Shown: positions 1 through 8,818, counted from the stretch's first letter. The stretch is 64,000 bases of DNA from CAVVYA01 sp963752345 (GCA_963752345.1 CAVVYA010000016.1:1-64000), one strand, 5' to 3'. The notes: generated from the sequence alone by a model not told the origin. Made by a program: numbers and translations.

Positions 1-94
1 TGGCGGAGCGAGAGGGATTCGAACCCTCGATAGGGCTTTTCAACCCTATAACGGTTTAGCAAACCGCCGCCTTCAGCCACTCGGCCATCGCTCC
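1..94 (-). tRNA. tRNA-Ser (anticodon GCT)
   Basis: Read on the minus strand, the sequence starts GGAGCGATGGCCGAGTGG and ends TCGCTCC followed by G and an encoded CCA at the window edge. The 7-bp acceptor stem pairs fully (GGAGCGA with TCGCTCC). The anticodon loop is TTTGCTAAA, giving anticodon GCT, and the T-arm carries GGTTCGAATCC. A long variable arm (TATAGGGTTGAAAAGCCCTA) marks the class II tRNA-Ser fold. All elements are intact. Confidence 0.97.
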
Positions 95-444
95 GCAACT
101 GCGGGACCGGCGGAGCCGCCGCAGAGCCTGCCCTTGTATAGGCCGGGCCCAACCCTGTCAACGACGGCGGACCCGGCGAACCCTTGAAAAGCCAAGGTTT
201 CCGGGCCACGGACGGTGGTGGAATCGCCAGGATTTGGGCGGCCGGAAAGCTCGCTGGGCCACAAGATCCCCGCTGGGACGGGGCGATCGTCGGTGGCGCC
301 CGCATCGCGCGCGGGCGATGCCTAGACCGGCACTGCCGATGGCGTCGCGCCGGCGCCATTTTTAACTCGCCGGCCGCCCTGTGCCAACGTCGACCAAAGC
401 CATCGCTCACGGGCAAAAAAGCGGCTATTCGAAGGGAGAGCACG
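95..444. other. intergenic, no gene seen
   Basis: This is the upstream region of the TctC gene that starts at 445. An open frame continues upstream to a TTG at 184, but its translation is arginine- and cysteine-rich and has no ribosome site, so I treat it as leader DNA. I recognise no promoter box or repeat. Confidence 0.5.
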
Positions 445-1677
445 ATGCGGACGTCTCATGTCTGGGTCGCACTGACGGGCTTCATCGCGCTCGCGCCGAG
501 CGCCGCGCGGGCCGCGCCAGCCGATGACTTCTACCGCGGCAAGACGGTGACCTATATCGTCGCGACGGCGCCGGGCGGCGCCTATGACGGCTACGGCCGG
601 CTCACCGCGCGCTATATGGAAAAGCATCTGCCGGGTTCCACCTTCGTGGTGGTCAACCGGCCGGGCGCCGGGCACATGGTCGGCGCCAACATGATCCACG
701 CCGCGAAGCCCGACGGGCTCACGGTCGGCACCTTCAACATGGGCGTGCTGTATTCCCAGGTGGTCGGCCTGAAGGCGGCGCAATACGACCTCGGCAAGAT
801 GTCGTGGGTCGGCAAGGCCGCCACCGACAAGCGCGTGATCATGGTCAGCGCCACGTCGCCCTACAAAAACTTCCAGGACCTGCGCGCGGCCAAGGAACCG
901 GTGCCCTTCGCGGTGTCCGGCGTCGGCAGCGCGGCCTATTCCGAGCTGCAATTGCTGGCCAATGTGTTCGACCTCAACCTCAAGCTGCTGCCGGGATACA
1001 GCGGCAGCGACGACGACATGGCCATGATGCGCGGCGAAGTCGTCGGCAAGATGGGCGCCATGGCCGGGCAGGGCGGCATGGTGCGCGCCGGCCGCGGCCG
1101 CTTCATCATCCAGATCGGCGGCGCGCGCGAAACCGGATACGGCGAGATGTCCTACGGCGCGGACGTCGCCGAGACGCCCGAGCAGAAGGCGGTGATGAAC
1201 CTGATCGCCAGCCAGGGCGAGATGATGCGCATCACGGTCGGGCCGCCGGCCATTCCCGCCGACCGCCTGGCGCTGCTGCGCGACGTCTATCGCAAGGCCT
1301 TCGCCGATCCGCAGCTGCTCGCCGACGCGGAGAAGCTGCATTACGTGATCGACGCGGCGGTGGGCGAGGATATCGAGAAGATCGTCCGTGCCGCGCTCGA
1401 CCAGCCGCCGCGCATCGTCGCCATGCTGAAGGAGCTGCAGAACGCCAAGCCGTCCGCCGTCACGGTGACCTCGACCCTGCTGAAAGTGGGCGACGGTGCC
1501 CGCGAGATCGCGTTCAAGGATGGCGCGGGCGAGGATACCACCGCCGAGATCAGCGGTTCGCGCAGCAAGATCCAGATTGCCGGGCAGGATGCGTCACGCG
1601 ACGCCCTGAAAGCCGGGATGACCTGCGCGATCACCTATACGCCAGGCAGCGAGGCCTCGCTCATCGCCTGCAAGTAG
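445..1677 (+). CDS. TctC-type (Bug) periplasmic binding protein with C-terminal extension
   Basis: A 410-residue secreted solute-binding protein of the tripartite tricarboxylate transporter receptor family (TctC/Bug), expected to bind an organic acid in the periplasm. The ATG at 445 follows GAAGGGAGAG and opens a signal peptide ending near AARAAPADD. The family signatures follow: FYRGKTVTYIV, PGGAYDGYGRL, VVNRPGAGHMVGAN, then a RGE motif and GPPAIPADR. The family is usually about 320-330 residues. Here about 80 further residues form an extra segment ending in a CxIxYTPG motif and a final CK. The paralogue at 34919-36154 has the same tail. No TctA or TctB gene is nearby, so its permease must be elsewhere, or it serves another role such as sensing. 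Confidence 0.9.
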   Translation: MRTSHVWVALTGFIALAPSAARAAPADDFYRGKTVTYIVATAPGGAYDGYGRLTARYMEKHLPGSTFVVVNRPGAGHMVGANMIHAAKPDGLTVGTFNMGVLYSQVVGLKAAQYDLGKMSWVGKAATDKRVIMVSATSPYKNFQDLRAAKEPVPFAVSGVGSAAYSELQLLANVFDLNLKLLPGYSGSDDDMAMMRGEVVGKMGAMAGQGGMVRAGRGRFIIQIGGARETGYGEMSYGADVAETPEQKAVMNLIASQGEMMRITVGPPAIPADRLALLRDVYRKAFADPQLLADAEKLHYVIDAAVGEDIEKIVRAALDQPPRIVAMLKELQNAKPSAVTVTSTLLKVGDGAREIAFKDGAGEDTTAEISGSRSKIQIAGQDASRDALKAGMTCAITYTPGSEASLIACK

Positions 1678-1731
1678 CAGTGAAGGCGGCGACCTGCGTA
1701 ATCAGGCGCTGTGGCGTTCAGCAATTCGAAA

Positions 1732-1765
1732 AAAGGCGGCGTCCGGTTTCCCGAACGCCGCCTTT
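1732..1765. terminator. bidirectional rho-independent terminator
   Basis: The inverted repeat AAAGGCGGCGT / ACGCCGCCTTT has a 12-nt loop, an A-run before it and a short T-run after it. It lies between the plus-strand TctC gene and the convergent aldolase gene. Confidence 0.8.
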
Positions 1766-1806
1766 CGTATGCGCCTCGCTTGCGCGAAGCGTGATCTTCG
1801 TCGCTG

Positions 1807-2764
1807 TTACGCCGGCACGCGGGCGTCGGCGCGGTATTTGTCGCACAGCTTCTTCCAGCGCTCGGCGGTGCGCTTCTGCTGCTCGTCGACTTCCGGCGGG
1901 ATCTCGAGGAACGGCGGGCGCAGCGGGCCCGGATCGACGTAGCCGGCGTATTTGACGCCGATCTTCGAGCCGGTCTCGCGCCACGACAGGTTGGGTGGGG
2001 CGCCGGAGAACGGCGGAGCGAGGTCGAGGCTGACTTCCTTGGCCTTGGCCATGTCGCCGCGCGCCATGGCGTCGCGCAGGGCGAACAGCGGCCACGGCCC
2101 CATCCACGAATCGATCGACCAGAAGCCCGGCGCGCCGAGCGGCTGGAACGCCATGTACTGCCACTGGTTGCAGAACACGCTCATCTTGCCCTTGGTCATT
2201 TCCATCAGCTTGATGAATTCGAGCGGTTCGCGGTGGCTGTCCTTCATGCGCCACCACGTTCGGGAGCTTGAGGATCTGCTCCATCACCGGCAGGTTCAGC
2301 TTCACGTTATGCAGCGGCGGGTTGTGATAGATCATGATGCCGAGCTTGGGGAACATCTCGGCGATGTCGCGGTAGAAGCGGATCACGTTGCCCGGCGAGG
2401 ACGGGAAGTAGAACGGCACGCCGAGCAGCACGCCGTCGGCCTTGGTCTGCGCCACGACCTTGAGCTTGGCGATCACTTCGCGCGTGTTGAGGCTGGTCGC
2501 GCCGACGAACAGCGGCACGCGCTGTTTCGTGATGTCGCTCGCGGCCCGCGTCAGCGTTTCGAATTCGTTGGGCAGCAGGGTGTGGAATTCGCCGAAGCTG
2601 CCGGCGGCGGCGATCACGTCGGCGCCGTCGCGGATCATGCGGTCGAGGCCCTTTTCCATGCGCTCGACGGAGATGGTGTTGGTGGCGTTGATGTTCGCCG
2701 CGTCGTCGGTGGCGAACGCCGGCATCATGGCCATCAGGCCCTTCAGGTCGTTGCTGCTGATCAT
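1807..2764 (-). CDS. DapA/NAL-family aldolase or dehydratase, frameshifted
   Basis: A dihydrodipicolinate-synthase-family (class I aldolase) protein of about 318 residues in two frames. The N-terminal part starts at 2764 and carries the barrel sequence with GSFGEFHTL and the catalytic-tyrosine region IMIYHNPP (Tyr136). The C-terminal part starts at the ATG at 2247 and reads MKDS, which holds the Schiff-base lysine. One extra base at about 2248, between GCG and ATG, breaks the frame immediately before that lysine; removing it restores the family motif VVAMKDS. The family covers lysine synthesis, sialic acid and sugar-acid aldolases and hydratase-aldolases of aromatic breakdown. Next to UbiD genes a catabolic role is likelier than lysine synthesis, but that is inference. 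It may be co-transcribed with the UbiD gene that starts at 4350. Confidence 0.82.
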
Positions 2765-2892
2765 CGTCTACTCCCAGTGGTCGTTTTGGTCGGTGCGCGG
2801 TGAGGCGCGGAGTTTAGAACAGGGTGCGCGGGTCGCGCGCGGAACGCAAATGTCTTCGCAGGGAAGCGCGGGCCGTTCAGTCCTTCGGGCCG

Positions 2893-4350
2893 TCACGCCT
2901 TGGGGAACGGCAGAATCTTGGCATATTTCTTCATCACCTTCGCGATATCCTCGCGCGCGCAACGGTTGACCGCCGGAAAGCGCTCCTTCCAGGCGAACGG
3001 CCGCACAGCATAGAAGATCGCCCGGCTGTTGGTATAGTCCGCGGCGTCGCGCAGCGCGGGCGGCATGCGCGGGTCGAGCGGCGTGCTCCACGAGCCGCCG
3101 ACGGTCTGGATGTCGCTCTCCGGATCGACCCGGGTCTCCATCGCCCACAGCACTTCCTGGATGTTGGTCGGGTCGATGTCCTCGTCGACCACCACGATGT
3201 AGCGGCCGTTGCGGTTGGCCGCCGCGCAGGACAGCGCCGCCATGCCGGCCTGCTTGGCGTGGCCGGCATAGCGCTGCTTGATGGCGACGACGACCAGGTA
3301 GGAATTGAAGGCATAGACGCCGACCACGTCGGGCACGCCGGCCGCCTCGATCTGGTCCCAGATCAGGCCGGAGCGGAAGTTGACGCCGTCGGCCGGCGCG
3401 CCGGGCCACATCGGCGCCATGTTCATCAGGATCGGGTCGTTGCGGAAATAGACCGCCTTGATCTTGATGATCGGCTGGTTCTCGCCGGTGCCCGCGGTGC
3501 CGCCCGAATAATAGCCCGGCCATTCGCCGAACGGCCCTTCCTCGCGCGACTCCTGGTCAGGCGGCGGCACCTCGCCCTCGATCGCCACTTCGGCGCGCGC
3601 CGGAATCGGCAGGCCGGTGATCGGGCCCTTGATCACCTCCATGGGCGAGCCGCGCAATCCGCCGGCGAGGTCGATCTCGGATTTGCCGAACGGGAATTTG
3701 ATGTGCGAGGTGAGGAACAGCAACGGATCGCCGCCGAACGTCGCCACCACCGGGCAGGCCTGGCCCTTGTCCCAGTAGCGCTGGCAGATGGTGCGGCCCT
3801 GCTGGCCCGGACTCATCCACAGGCCGAGCGTGTTGGCGTCATGCAGCTGCATGCGGTAGGTGCCCATGTTGACATAGCCCGATTCCGGATCGCGGTTGAT
3901 CAGGCTGTCGCCGGTGCCGATGTAGCGGCCGCCGTCGCCGGCGTGGGACTTGATGGCGGGGAATTTCAGCATGTCGATCTGATCGCCCGTCATGACGTTT
4001 TCCATCACCGGGCCGGTCTTGACCTCCTCGGGCGGGATCGGCTCGATGTTGCCGAGCTTCTTGGCGATCAGGCGCACGAGCTCGAGCTTGGTCTTGTCGG
4101 TCGGCAGGCCGGCGATCATGGCGATGCGCTTGGCCGAGGCGAGCGGCAGGCTCGCCATGCGGAAGCCCTTGGGATAGCCTTTGATCTTGTCGAACATCAG
4201 CATCGGCGGCGCGTCGATCTTCTCGGCGGCGGCTTCGGTGAGCGCGCCGATCTCGAGATTCCAATCCGCGTCCTCGATCTCGACGCATTCGCCCTCGCGC
4301 CGGCAATCCTCGAGGAAGGTGCGGAAGCCGTCGTACTGATTGGTCGTCAT
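2893..4350 (-). CDS. UbiD-family prenyl-FMN decarboxylase (copy 1)
   Basis: A 485-residue UbiD-family protein, expected to be a cytoplasmic reversible (de)carboxylase of aromatic or unsaturated acids using prenylated FMN and Mn/K. The catalytic set known from fungal Fdc1 (Arg, Glu, Glu) is present: Arg166 in NMGTYRMQ, and Glu271 and Glu276 in EEGPFGEWPGYY. Length is normal for the family. It does not look like the ubiquinone-pathway UbiD because it sits among binding proteins and is one of three divergent copies in the window. No ubiX-like flavin prenyltransferase gene is seen here, so the cofactor must be made elsewhere. It lies downstream of the minus-strand TctC and SBP genes, probably in one operon. 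Confidence 0.9.
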   Translation of the reverse strand: MTTNQYDGFRTFLEDCRREGECVEIEDADWNLEIGALTEAAAEKIDAPPMLMFDKIKGYPKGFRMASLPLASAKRIAMIAGLPTDKTKLELVRLIAKKLGNIEPIPPEEVKTGPVMENVMTGDQIDMLKFPAIKSHAGDGGRYIGTGDSLINRDPESGYVNMGTYRMQLHDANTLGLWMSPGQQGRTICQRYWDKGQACPVVATFGGDPLLFLTSHIKFPFGKSEIDLAGGLRGSPMEVIKGPITGLPIPARAEVAIEGEVPPPDQESREEGPFGEWPGYYSGGTAGTGENQPIIKIKAVYFRNDPILMNMAPMWPGAPADGVNFRSGLIWDQIEAAGVPDVVGVYAFNSYLVVVAIKQRYAGHAKQAGMAALSCAAANRNGRYIVVVDEDIDPTNIQEVLWAMETRVDPESDIQTVGGSWSTPLDPRMPPALRDAADYTNSRAIFYAVRPFAWKERFPAVNRCAREDIAKVMKKYAKILPFPKA

Positions 4351-4398
4351 GGAAGCGATACTCCTGATGGCAAAGTCACACGCACGCGGCTGGTCTGA

Positions 4399-5433
4399 TC
4401 AATTCTCGACGGTTTTGCGCGCCTTGGCGAGCAGGTCGGCGGGAATATTGGCGAAGCTCTCGGCCAGCTTGTTGAGATCGTCGCCCGACACCGGCTGGAT
4501 ATCGACGCCGAGCTTCTCGGCATCGGCGATGAACGCCGCATCGGTCATGGTCTTGGCATAAGCCGCGCGCAACGCAGCGACACGCGCCGCCGGCACGCCG
4601 GGCGCCACCACGGTCGGCTTGCCGAATTGGGCGGGCGAGGAGAACAGTTCGACGAGTTGGCGCTTCTCCGGATTGTCCTTCACCAGATCGAGCAGCAGGG
4701 GCACGTCCTGCAGGTCCGCGGCTTTCTTGAAGCCGATCTGCAGGATGATCTTGGCCTTGCCGTCGCGCATCCAGTCCCAGGTGGTGCCCTTCTGGCCGTA
4801 CCAGCTTTCGCCGGCGCGCCCATGCACCTCGCCGCGTTCGACGGCGAGGTCGATGGCGGTGGCTTCCTTGTATCCGGCGATCGGCTGGAACTGGGTGCCG
4901 AGCACGTCATTGAGCACGCGCGGATACATGCCGCCGAGCGAGCCCGGCGAGGTCGATCCCATCAGCACCTTGGCGGTCTTCGCCGCCTCGATGCTTTGCG
5001 CCGGCGCGGTGTGCCAGACGAGCACGAGATAGACCTCCTGCGCCATGTTGCCGATCCACTGGAACTTGGCCGGATCGAATTGGGTCGTCACCTGGCCCAG
5101 CGCATGCACCAGCGGCACGGTGTTGAGGATATTGGCGAGCACGCTGCCGTCCTTGGGCGCGACATTGTAGACGTGGTTGGCCGCGGTCACGCTGCCGGCG
5201 CCCGGCATGTTCTGGACGATGAGCTTCGGCCCGCCCGGGATGTGTCTGCCGAGGTGCCGGCTGATCAGGCGGCCGTGAATATCGTAGGCGCCGCCCGGGC
5301 CGGTGCCGATCACCAGGGTGACGTTCTTGCCCTTGTAGAAGGCTTCGATCGGGTCGCTAGCGCCTTGCGCGAATGCGGCGCCGCCGCCGGCAAGACCGAT
5401 GGCCAAAGCCGCGCAAAACATGGACCGCAACAT
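4399..5433 (-). CDS. TctC-type (Bug) periplasmic binding protein
   Basis: A 344-residue TctC/Bug receptor. The start at 5433 is preceded by GAGGAGGAAACG and begins a signal peptide (MLRSMFCAALAIGLAGG) cleaved near AFAQG. Motifs in order are FYKGKNVTLVIG, GPGGAYDIHGRL, PGGPKLIVQNMPGAGS, a HT-rich segment, VERGEVHGRAGESW, and the C-terminal GVPAARVAALR. The orphan gene sits between a UbiD gene (downstream) and another TctC gene (upstream), with short gaps that suggest one transcript. The upstream frame extends to 6099, but that part is the shadow of the neighbouring gene. Confidence 0.92.
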   Translation of the reverse strand: MLRSMFCAALAIGLAGGGAAFAQGASDPIEAFYKGKNVTLVIGTGPGGAYDIHGRLISRHLGRHIPGGPKLIVQNMPGAGSVTAANHVYNVAPKDGSVLANILNTVPLVHALGQVTTQFDPAKFQWIGNMAQEVYLVLVWHTAPAQSIEAAKTAKVLMGSTSPGSLGGMYPRVLNDVLGTQFQPIAGYKEATAIDLAVERGEVHGRAGESWYGQKGTTWDWMRDGKAKIILQIGFKKAADLQDVPLLLDLVKDNPEKRQLVELFSSPAQFGKPTVVAPGVPAARVAALRAAYAKTMTDAAFIADAEKLGVDIQPVSGDDLNKLAESFANIPADLLAKARKTVEN

Positions 5434-5576
5434 CGTTTCCTCCTCATTTATGGACAACAGACGAGAGACGTTGCTCCCGCTTACGGATGGTCGAACAAAA
5501 TTGACAAAAGAATGATGGGCGCCGCGCGAAATTCGTGCGAGGCGCCCATGGTGCGCCGCCGGGAAATTTCGGCGGG

Positions 5577-6626
5577 TTACTCGGCGACCGAGAGGCCCTG
5601 CTTGCGCATCAGGCCCGTGGTATGACCGATGGCCTCCTCCGGCGTGGCGGCCAGGGTCTGCACCAAAGCTTCCACATCCTTGTAGGACATCGGCGTGAAG
5701 TCTTCGCTGATCTTCTTGCCGAGGTTGCCGAACTCCGGATCGCTCGCGGTCTTGGTGAAGGCGTTGCGATAGGTCTCGACGATCTCCTTGGGCGTGCCGC
5801 CGATCACCGCCAGCCACTTGTCCATGGAATTGATCGACAGCCAGTAGTCGAACGCCTTCTTGGCGAGCGGGTCCTTGATCTTGCCTTCCATCTCGAGCGG
5901 GAAGACCGGCGCGTTTTGGAAGTCGGGCCGGGAGCCGAGCTTGCCGTTCTCCAGCGTGCCCGACTGGTTGAGGATCTTGAACTTGCCGCCCTCGATCATC
6001 TTGCCGATCTGGAACATGTTGCCGGTCGAGGTCATGTCGATCTCGCCGCGCTCGAGCGCGATCATGATGTCGTTGGTGCCGCGGTAGCCGACCACCCACT
6101 TGGCGTTCCAGCCGAGGTATTCGATGCCCCAGGCGGTGACCTGCATGCCCGAACGCGGCACGCCGCCGATCGAGCCCATGACCACCGGCGGCTTGCTCTT
6201 GTCATAGAGCCGCGGTTCGGCCTCCTTGGAAATCACGAGCACGGTGCCGCCGCGCCCGACGCCGCCGAGATAGTGGAAGGTTGCCGGGTCATAGCCGGCC
6301 TGCGCCTTGCGGTAGTTCAGCGGATCGACCTGGGTGCTGGAGCCCATGGTGATGGTCAGGCCGTCCGGCTTGGTCTGCTGCACCATGTAGTTGAGCGAGG
6401 TCATGCCGTCGGCGCCGGGCTGGTTGCGCACGATGATGGACGGCTGTCCCGGCAGATGCTTGCCGAGGAACTGGGCGATGAGCCGTCCCGAGGCGTCGGT
6501 GCCGCCGCCCGGCGCATAGCCGATGATCATGGTGATCTGCTTGTCCTTGAACGACACGTTCTGCGCCAACGCGCTGGTCGCAGTCGCGCAGCTCAGGGCC
6601 ATCAGGGAGATGATGAAACGATTCAT
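5577..6626 (-). CDS. TctC-type (Bug) periplasmic binding protein, GGGTDASGR subtype
   Basis: A 349-residue secreted receptor. The start at 6626 follows AAGGAGGCACC and opens a signal peptide ending at SALAQ. It belongs to a divergent TctC subgroup with YAPGGGTDASGRL, a GGVGRGGTV loop, YLGWNAKWVVGYRGT and a late DFTPMSY motif. The protein at 23319-24383 is its closest relative in the window (same motifs, same length), so each of the two catabolic blocks has one copy. The ligand is unknown. It has no membrane partner in the window. Confidence 0.92.
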   Translation of the reverse strand: MNRFIISLMALSCATATSALAQNVSFKDKQITMIIGYAPGGGTDASGRLIAQFLGKHLPGQPSIIVRNQPGADGMTSLNYMVQQTKPDGLTITMGSSTQVDPLNYRKAQAGYDPATFHYLGGVGRGGTVLVISKEAEPRLYDKSKPPVVMGSIGGVPRSGMQVTAWGIEYLGWNAKWVVGYRGTNDIMIALERGEIDMTSTGNMFQIGKMIEGGKFKILNQSGTLENGKLGSRPDFQNAPVFPLEMEGKIKDPLAKKAFDYWLSINSMDKWLAVIGGTPKEIVETYRNAFTKTASDPEFGNLGKKISEDFTPMSYKDVEALVQTLAATPEEAIGHTTGLMRKQGLSVAE

Positions 6627-6676
6627 GGTGCCTCCTTGTCGCCATGGGGCGGCCCGCAACGGGCCGCCCCTCGTGG

Positions 6677-7651
6677 TTAACGCTTGTTCTTGCCGTAGAG
6701 ATTGCGGATGAAGCCGCTGTCGTCGATGCGGCGCAGGAAGTGGGTGTCCCACAATTCCATGGGATTGACCTTCCGCGCATCCTTGTCCTGGCGCAGCGCC
6801 TCCTGATAGACGTTGCTGATGGATTGCATGGACGGGAAAAGCTTCGGCTCGAGATTGTTGACGATATTGTCGTAGGTGATGGTGGCGAGCTCCTTATTGA
6901 GCTTGCCTTCCTTGGTGTATTTCTTCTGGATCACGGCGATCGACTTGTCGCGCTCGGTCTTGAAGAAATGGATGCCCTCGATGATGCCCTTCAGGAAGCG
7001 CTGCACCAGGTCGGGATTCTTTTCGGCGAATTTCAGGCTGGTGGAGACCGTGGTGAACCAGATCATCGGGAACGGCTCGAGGTCGATCAGCTTGAGGCCT
7101 GCCTTCTTGGCGAAGGAGGCCGCCGGCTCGGTCAGGAAGGCGGCGTCCACGGTGCCGTCCTTCACCCAGTCATAGAGCGGCGGCAGCTTTTCCATGCTGC
7201 CCTTGACCGGGTCCATGTCGCCCTTCTTGTGCTTGAGCTGGTTGATGAGCTGCACCTCGTCCTTGTCGGTGTCCAGTCCGCGCTGCTTGAGGAGCAGCCA
7301 GTCGTTGAGGCCGGGATGCGAGCCGCGGGTGCCGACCTTCTTCTCGAACAGATCGTTGATGCCGTTGATGCCGGAATCCGGCCGCACGCACAGTTTCGAT
7401 TGAACGTAGTTGACCGTCTGGCCGAGATAGACCCACTGGTCGCCGCGCGCGCGATGCGCGTAGGTCGAAACGTGGTTGCCGCCGACGAACTCGACTTCGC
7501 CGTTCGGGATCTGCTTGTGGGCATCGCCCGCCGAGATGCCGTAGTCGTAATTGACGTCGAGACCGTGCTTCTCCCACGCTCCCGATTCGGAAATCACGTG
7601 CAGCAGCGGAAGATGCGAACTGGAGCGGTAGGGGAAAGCGACTTTATCCAC
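6677..7651 (-). CDS. SBP-fold (NMT1/SsuA-like) protein without signal peptide
   Basis: About 324 residues of the type-2 periplasmic-binding-protein fold, related to NMT1/SsuA/THI5-like proteins. I chose the GTG at 7651 because GAGGGAG precedes it and because the paralogue at 29766-30737 begins at the equivalent residue (VDKVAFPYRSSSH versus VVDHINFPYRSES). Either start gives no hydrophobic signal sequence: the protein opens directly with the first beta strand. Conserved features shared with the paralogue are GAWE, a DAHKQIPNGEVEF segment, GNHVSTYAHRARGD and SHPGLNDWL. Relatives of this fold without signal peptides include enzymes such as 4,5-dihydroxyphthalate decarboxylase and THI5, so a cytoplasmic enzyme or binding role is possible. 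No ABC permease or ATPase is adjacent. Confidence 0.8.
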   Translation of the reverse strand: MDKVAFPYRSSSHLPLLHVISESGAWEKHGLDVNYDYGISAGDAHKQIPNGEVEFVGGNHVSTYAHRARGDQWVYLGQTVNYVQSKLCVRPDSGINGINDLFEKKVGTRGSHPGLNDWLLLKQRGLDTDKDEVQLINQLKHKKGDMDPVKGSMEKLPPLYDWVKDGTVDAAFLTEPAASFAKKAGLKLIDLEPFPMIWFTTVSTSLKFAEKNPDLVQRFLKGIIEGIHFFKTERDKSIAVIQKKYTKEGKLNKELATITYDNIVNNLEPKLFPSMQSISNVYQEALRQDKDARKVNPMELWDTHFLRRIDDSGFIRNLYGKNKR

Positions 7652-7779
7652 GAAATTCTCCCTCGAATAAGACGGTTCTTCGGATTGGGGCAGGTGCGTT
7701 CGGCGCAGCCGCGGCAAGCGCCGGACGCAGCCGGTTTTTATGCGATGTGAGCGTTCTCCCGCCCGGCATTTGCAAAAAA

Positions 7780-7940
7780 CAAAAAAATATTCTCTTTTTT
7801 GTAAGTCTTACATTCGAAACGGCGCACTGTCCACCCGTCCGGCCGGAAAATTTTACCCGATCAGATGCGCCGACGCCAATTTCACGGCTTGCGAAACTCA
7901 AAAATAATATTTAAATTTTGAAAATTACACCGTCACACCC
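7780..7940. promoter_or_regulatory. AT-rich divergent control region
   Basis: This AT-rich island in a GC-rich window lies between the minus-strand SBP gene and the plus-strand HDO-like gene. It holds runs such as CAAAAAACAAAAAAATATTC near 7785 and TCAAAAATAATATTTAAATT from 7898. Similar TCAAAAA/TTTTTGA islands precede other genes of the region (11760, 23229, 27388). It probably carries both promoters and an operator; no regulator is proven. Confidence 0.45.
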
Positions 7941-7952
7941 AAGGAGACGAGA

Positions 7953-8720
7953 ATGGCGACGGCTTTGAAGATCGACAATCCGGCGATGTCGGAGAAAGAG
8001 GCGGACGCGCGGATCGCGGCGTTGGCCAAGAAAGTGAACGAGCGGTGGAACGCCACGGTCGAGACGACGCCGTTCATGCAGGAGCTGGTGACGGGCAAGC
8101 TGCCGCTGGCGACGATCCAGGAGTTCTACCGCAACTGGGGCGCGTTCGTGCCGGTGATCAACTCGATCTACACGATGCAGTTCTACAAGCATCTGTGGTT
8201 CTTCGTGTCGAACCTCGACCTGATGAAACCCTACACCGAGAAGGTGCTGGACGAGTTCGGCCATCCGGAACCCCCGGGCCACATCCACATCCTGATCTCG
8301 ACCGGCCAGGCGCTGGGCCTGAAGACCGAGGAGATCCTGCTGACGCCGATGCGGCCGCGGGCGCGCGCGCTGGCGGACTTCCACCGCACCACGGCGAACG
8401 ACGGCCTGATCCACGAATACTGGGCGACGGTGCTGTGGGAACACGCGTTCGGCGAGACCTGCCACAAGTGGTTCACGGCGCTGACCACGCACTACGGGAT
8501 CAGCGCGCAGGGCGCCGACTACTTCAACAAGCACCACGAAGCGGACACCATGGACCATCTGGGCCGTGAGGCGCACTCGTCGGTGTCGAAGAAGGCGCTG
8601 AGCCGTCTGATGCAGCGCGGCATCATCGAGCGTCCCGGCTACTCGCTCGAATACTGCGCCACCACGCCGGGCGACCTCTACGCCGAAATGCTCAACTCGG
8701 CCTACGAAGAGACCCACTAA
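7953..8720 (+). CDS. HDO/TenA-like putative diiron protein (copy 1)
   Basis: A 255-residue all-helical protein of the TenA/PqqC/heme-oxygenase-like superfamily ('iron-containing redox enzyme' group). Candidate metal ligands of heme-oxygenase-like diiron oxidases are all visible: Glu101 and His104 in DEFGH (His110 as alternative), Glu163 in LWEHAF, and His194, Asp198, His202 in the HxxxDxxxH helix. As I recall, the fatty-acid decarboxylase UndA has almost the same spacing. A thiaminase or regulator role is less likely because the ligand set favours O2 chemistry. The ATG at 7953 follows AAGGAGACGAGA. A near-identical gene lies at 27490-28257. Substrate unknown; the neighbouring UbiD and cupin genes suggest aromatic acid breakdown. 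Confidence 0.85.
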   Translation: MATALKIDNPAMSEKEADARIAALAKKVNERWNATVETTPFMQELVTGKLPLATIQEFYRNWGAFVPVINSIYTMQFYKHLWFFVSNLDLMKPYTEKVLDEFGHPEPPGHIHILISTGQALGLKTEEILLTPMRPRARALADFHRTTANDGLIHEYWATVLWEHAFGETCHKWFTALTTHYGISAQGADYFNKHHEADTMDHLGREAHSSVSKKALSRLMQRGIIERPGYSLEYCATTPGDLYAEMLNSAYEETH

Positions 8721-8743
8721 GAAACGCGATTCGTTTCAAACCG

Positions 8744-8778
8744 AAAGCCGTGTGCGGGCGACCGCACACGGCTTTTTC
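8744..8778 (+). terminator. rho-independent terminator
   Basis: A 12-bp stem AGCCGTGTGCGG / CCGCACACGGCT with loop GCGA is followed by a T-run, 25 bases after the stop codon of the HDO-like gene. Confidence 0.88.
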
Positions 8779-8818
8779 TTGCGAGCGGAGGACGGCGCCG
8801 CCTCGCGGCGCGCCCGCG

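Noticed and set aside
184..444. Upstream extension of the first TctC frame to a TTG at 184
   Set aside because: The extra 87 residues look like translated non-coding GC-rich DNA, and the ATG at 445 has both a ribosome site and a signal peptide.
1..444. Integration site (att) of a genomic island at the 3' end of tRNA-Ser
   Set aside because: No integrase gene and no second copy of the tRNA end could be seen in the window; the accessory region lies on the 5' side of the tRNA gene.
2824..4398. A 524-residue open frame opposite UbiD copy 1
   Set aside because: It is the antisense shadow of a GC-rich gene, full of Arg/His/Asp/Val; the UbiD protein on the other strand has clear motifs. The same holds for other long antisense frames over the glg genes.
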